From positions 930,001 through 994,000 of the forward strand of contig JANFNE010000006.1 of assembly GCA_024867545.1 (NCBI GenBank): 64,000 bases of DNA. Direction: 5' to 3'. The position numbers and the translations under genes were made by a program. The notes under the pieces were generated by a model. The model saw nothing but the letters and a program-made list of their open reading frames with translations. It did no database searches and was not told the origin of the DNA. This DNA is from Phytopythium helicoides (Eukaryota; Oomycota; Peronosporomycetes; Pythiales; Pythiaceae). Below, in pieces: positions 11,691 through 22,431 of the stretch (its first letter is position 1; each line of letters starts with the position of its first letter).

Positions 11691-12369
11691 CTAATGCGAC
11701 TCGTTCTTGCTCTGGAAGCAAATGGCGACGCCGAGCAGGATGAGCGCCATGCCCGCGTAGGTCCCTGCGCATGCGAGTGAGCCCAGCGAGGTCAGCGAGC
11801 TCTCGCAAGCGACGAGCAGCAGGCAGGCAACGTACACGCGGGGCGCTGGGGCTTCTCGCCCAGCAGGCGGCTCGTGGCGGCCGTGAACACAAAGGTGAGC
11901 GAGTTGCAGATGGGCACGGCGTTGGAGATCTCTACGCGCACAGCGGGTCAGTCAGCGGCGCGCGGGCCCAGAGGATCGAGGCGGACGCACCGGTGGCGCC
12001 CAACAGCCAGACGTAGACGGCCGAGCCGCTCTGGTTGAGCGCGAACGGCAGCACCAACTGCAGCGATTACCACCTCGCGTCAGCACCCGCGCGGGTCCTG
12101 CGGCCGACAGCAGAGAGCTCACCCGCCAGTTCTTGACCAGGTGCAGCGCCTGCCGCCCCCACTCGCCCGCCGAGTTGTCTCGGCGCGAGTACATGCGCTC
12201 CTGCGAGCTCCCTGCTCGCCAGTTGCCCGGTCATTCCCACTTTGACCAGTCCAAACGGAGAGCAGCACCAAGACGCACCGCGCTTGATGAGCGGGTTGGT
12301 GCAGCCCCAGAGCGCACCGACGAGCAGCAGAGAGAGCAGCGTGGCCGCGGGCGAGGCCTCCTGGCTCAT
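11691..12369 (-). CDS. TMEM234: TMEM234-like small multi-pass membrane protein
   Basis: Small drug/metabolite-transporter-like membrane protein of unknown transport role. Five exons (minus): 12369-12279, 12211-12123, 12057-11991, 11931-11836, 11764-11691; 138 aa. The protein starts with a hydrophobic segment containing LVGALWGCTNPLIKRG, and later carries LPFALNQSGSAVYVW, AVPICNSLTFVFTA and a C-terminal hydrophobic helix (AGMALILLGVAICF): about four membrane segments, as in the family. The AVPICNSL motif is strongly family-like. Splice choices were guided by frame; the last donor (GTACGT) gives the continuous join PAWTYAGMA. Start codons of this gene and the divergent WW-domain gene are only 131 nt apart. 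Confidence 0.82.
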
Positions 12370-12500
12370 GGTAGGCGCACCAAGTCGTCGGTCTATGGCG
12401 TCGTGGTGACGTGGCGCTTTTTGTACTGTCGGATATGGTGAGCTCGCTATTTTCAGGCGCTTCAACATGGCAATTGGTGTTTGCCGCGACTCAAGAGACC

Positions 12501-15487
12501 ATGGCGAGCAGGTGGGAGCCGTTCATGGACGATGGAGGCAACCTGTATTTCTACAACCACATGACAGGCGAGTCGGTCTGGGAGCTGCCACCAGAGGAAG
12601 CCGAAGACGATATACTTCCAGAGATTGAGACCCCGCTGATCACTGAGCTCGACAAGGAGCTGAGCCCTATTGAAGTGGCAACTGGCGTCGTTGATACGGT
12701 AGCTGGTCTGGTGCAAGCAGTGAATGACTCACCGACGAAGCACAAGAAGCAAGGAAAGAAGGTGTTCATATCGCCGGCAGCGGCGATACGACGCCAGAAG
12801 AACGACGCTAAAAGCCAGCGGCGAGCCCAGCGAGAGATAGGCATTGCTACTGAGCGATACATGAACCTGATCCTCCCTCCAGTAGGTGACAGCGCTGCAC
12901 TTTCGCCTGGCAAAATTGTGGACGAAGATAAAATGCCGAGGCGGGTTGGCAGCCTGTTCACCTTGGAAGACTCAGTGCAGTGGCAAAGCCAAGTCGAGGC
13001 TGAACGACTTCGGGAGCGACGTGCCAACCGGAAGTTGCGGCAGCAGCACCGCGTCCACGTTCGAACGTTGAAAGAACAGCTAAGGTTACTACTCCAGTTG
13101 CGATCGGAGCTGACAAAATATCTCCTGGGAGACATCCGGTGCACCCCGGACCTACTACAGCAGAAAATCTTGCTGTTGTCTAGCCAGAGCGCGCAGTCGA
13201 TCATGGCTACGACGACGCTGGAGCCTGTAATTGCTGAGAAGCTGGAGGCCTTGCAGCGAGAAGAACAACAGGAACGCCTTGTTGCGGTCAAGCGCATATT
13301 TGAGTTGTTGGACGGTAGCAAGACTGGTAGGATCCGACTTCTGAACGTACTCACGGGAGTATTTACCAACGAGTTCGTTGCCCAATGTTGTCAATTTGTT
13401 GAGTGTGCAGCTTACTGATGCATGTGTGCGCATGTTTTAGAGCTCATATCCAGCAGCTTGCCCCCAGTGTGCAAGGACTATCAGTTCTCTTAACTTCCGC
13501 GCGGCTGCAGCAATTCATTGTTAGTTTTGCATCGCGGAAGCAAAATGACTGTGATATCTCATTAAATGAGTTCCGAGAGTTAATTGGGGTCATCGAGGAT
13601 GTATGGAATTACTTTTCAGCCATCAAGCGGGCCGTGGAAGATGCAGAAAACGAAATTGATGTCGCATTTGAGGCAGCTGCTCAACGGCCCGGAACTGGAG
13701 TCGCCCGAGCACGAATGGGATTGGTGTCGAAAAAGAAAGCGGAGCATGAGCTTGCTCAGCTACAAGAAAAAGTTGCTTTATTGCGATCAATGGCGCCTAC
13801 CGAGTCAGAAGAAGAGCTGTGGAGACTAGATGCTAGTCTTATCGAGCCAAAAGAAGAGTGGGAAAAGAATCATCACCACCGCTATATTGAACGTGGCTCA
13901 ATATATTGTTGTTTATGCAGAAGAAGGAAGTGGGATTTAGCTCTCAAATCTACAGATGACGCCGAACAATCTTTTCGCGATTCCTGGTTAACTGTTTGCG
14001 CAATTCGCCTGAAAGAAGCAGAAATTCGCCTTCTTGGTGGCGATTCAGGTGGTCCGAAAGACGCTGCAACTGACGGGATAGAGACCTTTGTTCCAGACAC
14101 GAGGGTTCATACCGTGGACTTCATTACTCAAATGCTTTCGACAACAGATGACGACAAAATCATCGTGGTACTCGAAACACTACAAGCAGTCGTTCTTGTT
14201 ATTGAGTCGATGGAGTCTGATCCACCCTATTCTCCTACCTCGAAAAGATCGCTCCATACCCGAGCTCAGCGCCGTCGTCATCGCAAGGTGACCAAGAAAT
14301 CGAAGTTCCATGACATTGACCCTTTAACTGGGAAAAGCCCGCTCCAAATCATTGAGCTCGAGCTCCAAACGCAAGAGTTTGCCCGGCGAGCACTCTTTGA
14401 GGAGGAGAGAACTATGCGCATTGAGATTGAGCGGTTCCAGCGCCGCGCAGAGCGTCCATTGCTTCGATTTCAAGAATCAGCTCAGGATGAACTCACTCGA
14501 ATACTCGAGCGCTGTGTTAGTCTTCCGCCTCTGCTATCAAATTTAGCGTTTGAGCGTTGTTTGTCGATGCCGTCCAGCCAGAGACTCACTCTGTTAATGA
14601 TGGACAGCTCCTCCCCTCTCGGTGGTGTATCTCCACACGACAAGCGAGTCATTTTGTACACGGTGCCGCATCGAAATGACTCTGAGGCCAAGCACTCATT
14701 TGAACAATTAAAGATGTTACAGAAACACCTAAACAGTCCATTTATTGCAACGATGCAGCTCGTTGACATTCGTACCTACCAAAATTTCTCCGAGTCAGGG
14801 ATGCTCCTCGAGTCTTGGCTAGTTCAGTTCGTTGCCGTTGAATCATTCCCTCGAGGGTCATGGCTTGATTTTTATCGCTATTGTCTCAATTCTAACCTCT
14901 ATGGATACACACAGATTGAGCAGCATGTGCTTAGAGTATTCCGAGATGTCGCAATTGGGATGTCTGTCATGCATAGCCTCGGTGTTCTCCACCTCAACAT
15001 TCAGGCGAAACACATTTACATATGCACGAATGCAGAGAGTGAAGACCCCAGAGGTTTTCTATTGAAACCCAGTATCAAGATCGCAGGACTTTTGGCTTGG
15101 ACTACTGGTTATGATGCTGCGGGTTTGGCTGAAGGGGATATCCTCGACCGACTGTACCTAAACTACGCTCCTCCTGAGGCTCTTGATCACAAGCCTATCA
15201 CCGCAAAATCGGATGTCTGGATGCTTGGGTGTGCCATGTTTGACTCACTTCTATCGTGGCAGCACTCACAGCTCGCTACAGTCAACCAACAGCACCATTC
15301 GCCCATCATATTTTCTTCTTGCAGCATTCAGGACTTGCTGCTCATGCTACCACTTTCAACGGGATCACCAGTTCGATCTCTACTCCGCATGTTACTTCAG
15401 CGAGAGCCAAAGTCACGGCCAGACATGACACAAGTCGCCGAGTACATCTCATTTGCAGGCGTGACTCAGACACTTTCAAGCAAATAA
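12501..15487 (+). CDS. WW / EF-hand / pseudokinase multidomain protein
   Basis: Large cytoplasmic scaffold-like protein, about 982 aa. A WW domain opens the protein (W-E-P-F...GNLYFYNHMTGESVWELP, residues about 5-31), predicting binding of proline-rich partners. A long Arg/Gln/Leu-rich helical region follows, then two EF-hand-like segments on either side of the only intron (DGSKTGRIRLLNV near 13310-13350; NDCDISLNEF near 13545). Residues about 680-975 have the layout of a kinase C-lobe. However, the catalytic loop reads HLNIQAKH instead of HRDxKxxN and the DFG position reads IAGL, while APPE, SDVWMLG and the final Arg (SRPDMTQ) are kept: an inactive pseudokinase. The exon junction is uncertain; 13403-13440 keeps frame but is only 38 nt, and longer alternatives have weak donors. 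ATG 12501 has good context; upstream in-frame Mets exist (12411, 12435). Confidence 0.72.
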
Positions 15488-15674
15488 TGAAGCCCGAACC
15501 AATGAAGCAACCTGTATTTTTATCCTGCGTTTCTCGAGGATCTCACAAACGGGCGGGCGCCTCATCGGTCGATGAGTCGCCCACTTGAGCCGTGGGGGTT
15601 CGCGACCGTTGCCACCAAGTCCCAATTTCCCTCACGCCGCTGGATTTCCAGGTGCTGAAGCTGGTATCATCTCC

Positions 15675-18600
15675 ATGGCGGAGACAGCGGTACTGAGCTT
15701 GAAGGAGTTGTTCCAAGCAGCTCAGCAGAATGACTTCGCTGTTGTTGGAGAGTATCTGCAGCGAGCTTTAGAGGCAGAGAGCAACGGTGGCGGTGTACGA
15801 GTACTTGTTGAGCCTAAGACGAAAAACTCGCTGCTGCACTACGCTTGTGACAATGGAAACTTGGACGCTTGCAAATTTCTGCTCATGTGCGATGGCATGG
15901 CGGACGCTTTCCTGAACGAGATCAATGCGTTCGGCCACACACCGCTATTCTACGCTGCTAGTAGTGGCAGTTTACCGCTCGTTAAGTGGCTTATCTCAAA
16001 TGGTGCTGACATCGACACAGACTACAGCGAGAGGTCGGATATTGTGCCTCGAGATGGTGATCAAGGTATCTTCACAGCACTCCAGATCGCGTGCTTCAAG
16101 GGTCACGAAGGAGTTGCAAATTTCCTTATCGAGTGCAATGCCGAGCTGTCAGGTACGCGCCGCAATGGCAAAACAGCCTTGCACTTTGCTAGCGCTGAGA
16201 ACCACCCGGCAATTGTCAAGATACTCGTGGAAGCAGGTGCCGACGTTCACGCTTGTGATGATCAGGGTAAAACTCCAGTTGATGTAGCGCCTTCGTCTAT
16301 TCTCCCGTTGTTATTGCCGTCTCAATACCCAGACCATCAGAGTGCAGATGATGAGGATGCAGAGCTTGACGAGGGTGGCACTGCAGATGTCGACGACGAC
16401 AACGATGACTCGTTCACGACTGATGATTACGAACAACTTGCCATTATGAAAAATGCGTTTGGTGCTGATGTTGTCAGGGCATTTCGAAGCTCTAGCTGGA
16501 AACAACGTACGCATGCAATCAGTGAGGCCAACTTATGCTTTCAGAGTGCACAGACTATCAAAAATCCAATCAAGTTCTTTGATGCTGCGTGCGTTATGAT
16601 AGAGCGAGCGCTACACGATGCAGTGTCACAAGTTGTATCTATATGCTGTACCACTCTTCTAAAGTCTGCATTTGCTGCTGCAATGGGCGACAAGAGTTTC
16701 CACAATGCTCAGTTCCACACCGATAGACCATGCATTCAGCGAATTGCAGCTAGTCTCATGAGCCGTGGTGCAGGCTCAAATGAGAAGGACGCGAGCGAAG
16801 CTGTAGCATCGTTGCTGTTTCTAATTTGCAAGAGCGCTGACTTGACACGCTATATTACCTTTCAAATATCCCAGATGTTCGCCAGTGCTGTGTCGGATGC
16901 AACGACTGGTGCATCACCATTGAAGACTTCTGGAAGTGATGGACAGGGTGCATCACTTTCGAATGGAGGCGCATCATGGCGCCACCAATTGGTCGCTATC
17001 AAAGTTCTGAACGCAATCGCGAGTCAATATCGTCTTGAAGATGCATCAAGCGGGCTAAATTTTGCGGGAGCAGTCAAAGTCAGTCTACAAGGACTAGAAA
17101 ACTCGAGTGTTCATGTTCGAACTGCTGCTATTGATCTACTTGTCCAGAGTGTTCTCATTCGATGCGAGCAATCAGGTACGAATTGCGTTTTAATTTGTGT
17201 CCAAAGATTGGTTTTGCTATACCTTCTCATCGTGCCTCACTGTATGCTATTACAGAAATGGCTGGAACAGCAGATCAAATGTATGAACAGATGAAGAATT
17301 GGACTGAATCGATCTTCAAACAACAGAACCAAACTCTAAAGCCATCTATTCAGGCAAAGATCAACACAGGACTGCGCAGCGCTCTCCAGCAAAGCAAGAG
17401 ATTGACTTGTTCCCAAACAGAGGGTTCGGCAGCTGAGCAGCCAATGCTGTCTCTCAAAAGCCTTTCAAACCCATCAGGGAGTAAGACCAGTGGATTTGTT
17501 GACCCAGCCGCCGCGCTGTCTCCTCGATCGAAAAGCATCCAAAAGGAGGAGGAACTTCCGTACGCCGAGCCTATTGCTGAGAGCCAACGTGACGAGGTAG
17601 CAGATATAGTTGGCTGTTTTGGTGAAAAGGCTACTCGTTGTCTGCTTTCGAATGCTTGGGCACCTCGAGTTGAAGGTCTTAGCTATGTGCAGTACTTGAT
17701 AGAGTCACGCCTGCTCTCATTCGAGAAAAAGTCTGGAGCTGATTCACGCACGTTGATCCATGCGGTGCAAGCAGTGCTGATGCAAGCTCTACAGGATCGT
17801 GTCAACTCAGTTTTTGAGGCTGGTGTATCTCTACTGATGGAAGTTGCTATCAGTTTCAACAACGCTTTTGATCGTGGATCCGACGTATCAACAGTTCATG
17901 ATTTTATCCGACCACTTATACCGAGACTACTTGCGAAACTTGGCGATTCTAAGAGTCGTCTACATGTGACAACAGAAGATGCTCTGTTGCTGTTGTCTCG
18001 ACAATATGCATCAATCGGTCCCGAAATGTTGCTCGAAGAAATGATTGCTTGTGATCGCAATGCATCTCCACAAGCACTGTCTGCTACGTACGTAGCCAAC
18101 AAACTGGCGCTCATATCAAAACTTCTTTTGGAGTTTGGAGTTAAGGAAAATTCACTAGACGGGGAGCAGCAGCATTCTCTCCCTATCAAGAATGTCCTTC
18201 AACCGGCCATACAAGCATGTGAGCATCGCGATCAAAACGTTCGTCAAGTTGCGCTGCAGATCATTGCTGACTCTCTCCAAGCAGCAAGGACCGCTGCGAT
18301 GCCTTTTCTGGATGCGCTGGCTCGGTCAGCGCGTCAGAAGCTTATCTCACGTTTGGTTGAAAAGGGGGCTTTAGAAGCTGATATGCTGATGGAAGAAGTC
18401 GATGATTTCGAAGTTTCTACCGATCCAAGCGCTCGTCCAGGAACCTCAGGGGGTGTCCGACCTCCGACTGCATCAGGCTCATCAACAAAGCATCGCCCAG
18501 CTCTTGCAAATACTTCCCTCTCCTCAGGTTCTAATGCATCAATGAGCGGTGGTAGCGGTAGCCAGTCCGCCTCAGCTGCTGCTCCTCTTCCATACGGAAC

Positions 18601-20905
18601 TGCGCTCACCAGCGAGCAAAAAGAGGTGTTTGCAACCATTATCCAGGGATTCGGCGAAGAGATTGTTCGATGTTTGCTTGATAAGGCTTGGGCCCAGCGC
18701 GAAGCTGCTGTGAGGGAAATAGAACGTCAAGTGGTCTGCTGCGCTAATGGCAAAATTCCAGCTGATCAAGCTCTTCCGAAGACCTTGGAAACACTTCGCA
18801 ATCTGGCACATGTGCTCGAGTTGGGCCTGAATGACACGGTGGCCCGCGTCTTTCAGTGCTCATTGCGCCTTTTTCAGATTATCGCAACTGATTTCTTGCC
18901 GCTCATTTCTTCTAGTCACGAGTTTGTCGATGAAATTTTGGAGAATGTTGTTGGATTGGTGTTGCAGAAACTTGGTGATACCAAGCAGCGAATTCGCCAA
19001 GACTGTTTCACGCTGCTGCGCTCGATGGCATCGCTCAGCCACATCGGCTACGTGCGCATGTGTAAGATGCTGTCTGAGAAGTATCAGCAGCTGATTCTGT
19101 CTTCTCCTTCTGTTGCATCTTCTGCTCTCATGAACGGGGAATTATTGAAGCTGCTTACCACGCTTGTCAAGGAAGCGCACGCGGTATCATCTCAGACTCG
19201 ACCAGACATGAACCTCATTCTTGGAATTGTTGGCCCAGCTCTTGATAATAAACACGTGGATGTCCGCAACGCGGCAGTGGCGACGTATGCCGCCATATTT
19301 GAAGTGACGAGTGGCGGGTCAGACAATACATATGGCCAAGTCGACCTAAACGGGTTGCTGGCTCAAGCTAAACCTGCCATTCGAGATGCGATTTCCCGGA
19401 CTGTTGTGCAAATCAAGAAAACGCTTCCTTCAGGTGGGGATTCCGGATGTGAAGGTGACGGAAGTAGTTCGACACGACCAGAAGTCGACAGCGCGCGAAG
19501 ACAGACTGTGACGATCGACACTCACAAGCTTGCAGCAGTGTGCTCAAGCGAGATTACTGAGCTACTCATATCGTCTTCAAGTGCCCAGCGGTGTGATGGT
19601 ACCGACAAACTGGTTGCACTGTTTATTTCGTCGCCGCAGAAGCCGAGCCTCAAGGGTGCCTGGGAAATTTGCTGCTTATTAGCCAAACAGCTGATGGCGG
19701 ATGCAGCACCATCAGTGTGCCTTGCAGCATTTGAAATTGTTCGTTTACTTGTTGATCCTCCTGGGAACGGCGCAGTTATAGCCGAGTACGCAATTCCGTG
19801 GGGAGAATGGGGCGTTCACCTGGTCCTCGGCTCCACTGTTCGCAGCATTGTCCAGCAATCTGCAAGTGAAAGCGTCCGTGTACGATCACAAGTCAAATCG
19901 CTGTTGCAGCTAATCGCATCGCGGCACGCTGTAGGAAAGAACGCTGTGTGTAATGCTTTGCTTAGCGCTCCTGAACAAAAAGACACTTTGGGTGCGCCTG
20001 CCACCACCCCGGAGCGAAAAATCGAGATTGCAAAATTGCGATGGCAATTTATGCTGCGATTGGAGCTGCTCCATGAGTACCTACTTGAAGCATTTCGTCT
20101 AGAAGATGCCATTGCAACTGCTGATCTCGGCCGGCGGCGGTCTGGAAGCATCACGAACCCCAGCTCAAAGCAGTCTACAGACTCATTGAGTGTTGAAAAT
20201 TTAATCCCATTTCTTGGGTCCGCCGTCGCGCATCCTAGCCCGACAGTCAGAATGGCTGCACACAAAATAATGCAGCAGCTCAAAACATCTCGCGAAGCCT
20301 ACGTTGTCAAATTCGTTCAAACTGGGTGCTCACCTGCTTTACAAAAGCGCATACAGCTATTACTTGCTGAAGACTTCGGAGGAGTAAGCACGATATCAGA
20401 TGGTAACGAAGGGTCCAATGTTGTTCGCGGTAGTCGAGCTTCTCATGTGCGACGAATTGCTGCACTTCGTCCTCCTCGATCAGTCCCAGTTGAAGAAAAA
20501 GAGCTCATGGCTGACGTTTTTCCGCCACCACAGTCAGCACCAGGCAACAGCCGGCGATCGAGTGGAGCAAATTACCAAGATCAGGACGACGATGACATAT
20601 TTGTATCCAAGAACGACAATTATGTCGTCACTGCGTCTCGCGACAAAGGGGACCATGATGGCGGCCATCACAATCAGCAGCAACAGCAACAAGTTCAAAA
20701 AGTGCCGATTTGGCTGGATCAAAGTGCCACGTCTTCATCCTCCAAAAAAGGGATGCTTTCGTTCGGCGATGGTGACTCGGACTCTCTTGTCGGTGGAGGA
20801 ACGGTAGGCCTCATGAAGATGCGTCGCAAGAGCGGCATGCGCGCTGGTGGGAACAATAGTGGGAATGTGGATGACTTGCTTTCCTCGCGTCAAGGAATTT
20901 ATTGA
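15675..20905 (+). CDS. Ankyrin-repeat protein fused to an array of TOG/HEAT domains
   Basis: Two exons, 15675-17175 and 17256-20905 (80-nt intron), 1716 aa. Residues about 1-225 are ankyrin repeats (NSLLHYACDNGNLDAC, GHTPLFYAASSGSLPLVKWL, KTALHFASAENHPAIVKIL). An acidic linker (about 223-255) leads into alpha-helical repeats with TOG-like opening signatures at about 262 (FGADVVRAFRSSSWKQRTHA), 622 (FGEKATRCLLSNAWAPR) and 965 (FGEEIVRCLLDKAWAQRE), plus a fourth more divergent block from about 1263. The FGE-x2-x-RCLLs-K-W-x-RE signature resembles the tubulin-binding TOG domain of CEP104-type cilium-tip proteins, so a microtubule or flagellar role (zoospores) is likely but inferred. The tail is Ser/Gln/His/Asp-rich and low in complexity. 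It ends 42 nt before the stop codon of the convergent TDP2-like gene. Confidence 0.82.
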
Positions 20906-20947
20906 CTTAAGCAGAACAGTAAATCGAGGTGATTTAGGCTGTGCAAT

Positions 20948-22309
20948 CTACTCAATTGATATCGGGGCGTCGCATGTTCCCAAACGACGGCCACCACCTT
21001 CACTTGTGGACGGTGCAGGACGCTTCGACCCTGGAGTGTCCTTGTCATCGCAGTCCGCGAAATTAAACACGCTCAGAAGTCCATAGTGGTCAGATGGCCA
21101 CAGTCCGTTAGAGATCTTGGTCTTACCGACGATCTGGATGTTCTCAAGGATACTGGACGGAGACGACGAGAACTTTTCACGGAGGGAAGTTGTGCCCGGA
21201 TAATAGTACATTCGGTCTAGTCGGCTCTGGAAGGAGCGGTTCGTGATCAACCCGTTCGTCTTGCCATCGTAGGTGAGGCCATTGTCCTCGGTATTTCCCG
21301 GAACAGAGAGCCACAGGTCAGTCCACCCTCCAGGAAGACCGGCAGTAGCCTGAAGTACAACAATCGTAACGAAATATGAGTCAAGGTCAGGTGATCGTCG
21401 GCATTTAGAGAGCAGCGTACAAAGTCAATAGATGGGCGTGTGCTCGACCTCCCGACCTCCCCCGCGTCTTCACCAGAGCGCTCTGCTGGTGACCTATCGC
21501 GTACGAATTGCTTCTCGATATCGTTTGCCGAAGCCATAAAGCATCCTTCGTGGAACCAGTGGCGGATGTCGCGCGATTTGCCGTTCGGCAGGCGCTCCTT
21601 GGCCATCTTGCCGACTCGGACAGTTCCCTGCTCAATGGTCAGCTGGCACTCTCGGCACTTGGACCTGCCGGTCTTGGCCGGTTCAACCTCCAGGTCTGCA
21701 ACTGCTGCCAGTCTGTCGTCCAGCAGTCCCATGTCCGCCCTCATGAGGTTGGTGTCGCCCATGAAGACGGCGCCAAGGCACTTGCCGTCCCTTTCCTCCG
21801 AGTTGTTGACTCGGTCCCGCAGCGTCGTGAGGCTCTCCTTGAGCTGTGAGACCCTAGTCTGCGCAAACTGCGGCAGGCTCTCGAGGTGCGCCGTGCCCAC
21901 GAACAGCGACCACCCTGGCGCCGGCTCGACCTTCATCACGAGCAGCTCCCTGCCCATGCCCGTGTTGGCGAACGGGTGCGTCTCCAGCCCTCGCACGGGC
22001 AGCGCGCTGAAGAGCACCACGAAGTAGGCCTCGGAGAACGGTCGGGCCGTGTCGGCGCTGCAGTCGTAGTACTTGGCCCAGCTCTGGCGGAAGACACAGA
22101 GCGCCACGTCAGTCGGCCATGCGCTCGGAGCCGCTCGCGCGGCGCGGTCTCACTTGGGCTTGGAGCAGCGCCAGCACCTCGCGAGTGACTTCCTGGAAGC
22201 CCACGACGGCCGGCCGCATGCGCTCGATCATGCGGCCGAGCGCGCGCATGCGGGGCTCGCGGCCCACGGGCTCGAAGAAGACGTTGAACGTCAGGAAGCG
22301 GAGCTGCAT
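20948..22309 (-). CDS. TDP2-like endonuclease/exonuclease/phosphatase protein with inserted PARP-type zinc finger
   Basis: Predicted metal-dependent phosphodiesterase of the EEP superfamily; the closest family is tyrosyl-DNA phosphodiesterase 2, which clears topoisomerase II-DNA adducts. Three exons (minus): 22309-22154, 22083-21421, 21349-20948; 406 aa. Catalytic motifs are all present: LTFN (N9), GFQE (E40), MGDTNL (D162) and SDHYGL (H361). Between the D162 motif and the conserved GGWTDLW sits an insert, residues about 189-235, with the PARP-type zinc finger pattern C195-x2-C198...H230-x2-C233 (SKCREC ... HWFHEGC). That finger binds DNA ends and nicks in PARP1 and DNA ligase III, so it would fit a DNA-repair enzyme. 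The start lies 122 nt from the divergent WW-ankyrin gene. The TDP2 assignment is by motif; other EEP members remain possible. Confidence 0.82.
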
Positions 22310-22431
22310 GTTGGCGTGGTGATGGCGGCGAGGAGTGCGTAACCGAGCGTACCCTGCGCGTACCCTGAAGTTGAAGTTGTTGGCATTGGTGGCGGTGAAG
22401 CGGCGGAGGTTTCAACACTTGTCAAGAAAGA

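Noticed and set aside
15585..15674. Upstream extension of the ankyrin-TOG gene
   Set aside because: The open frame upstream of 15675 contains no ATG; the first Met in frame is 15675.
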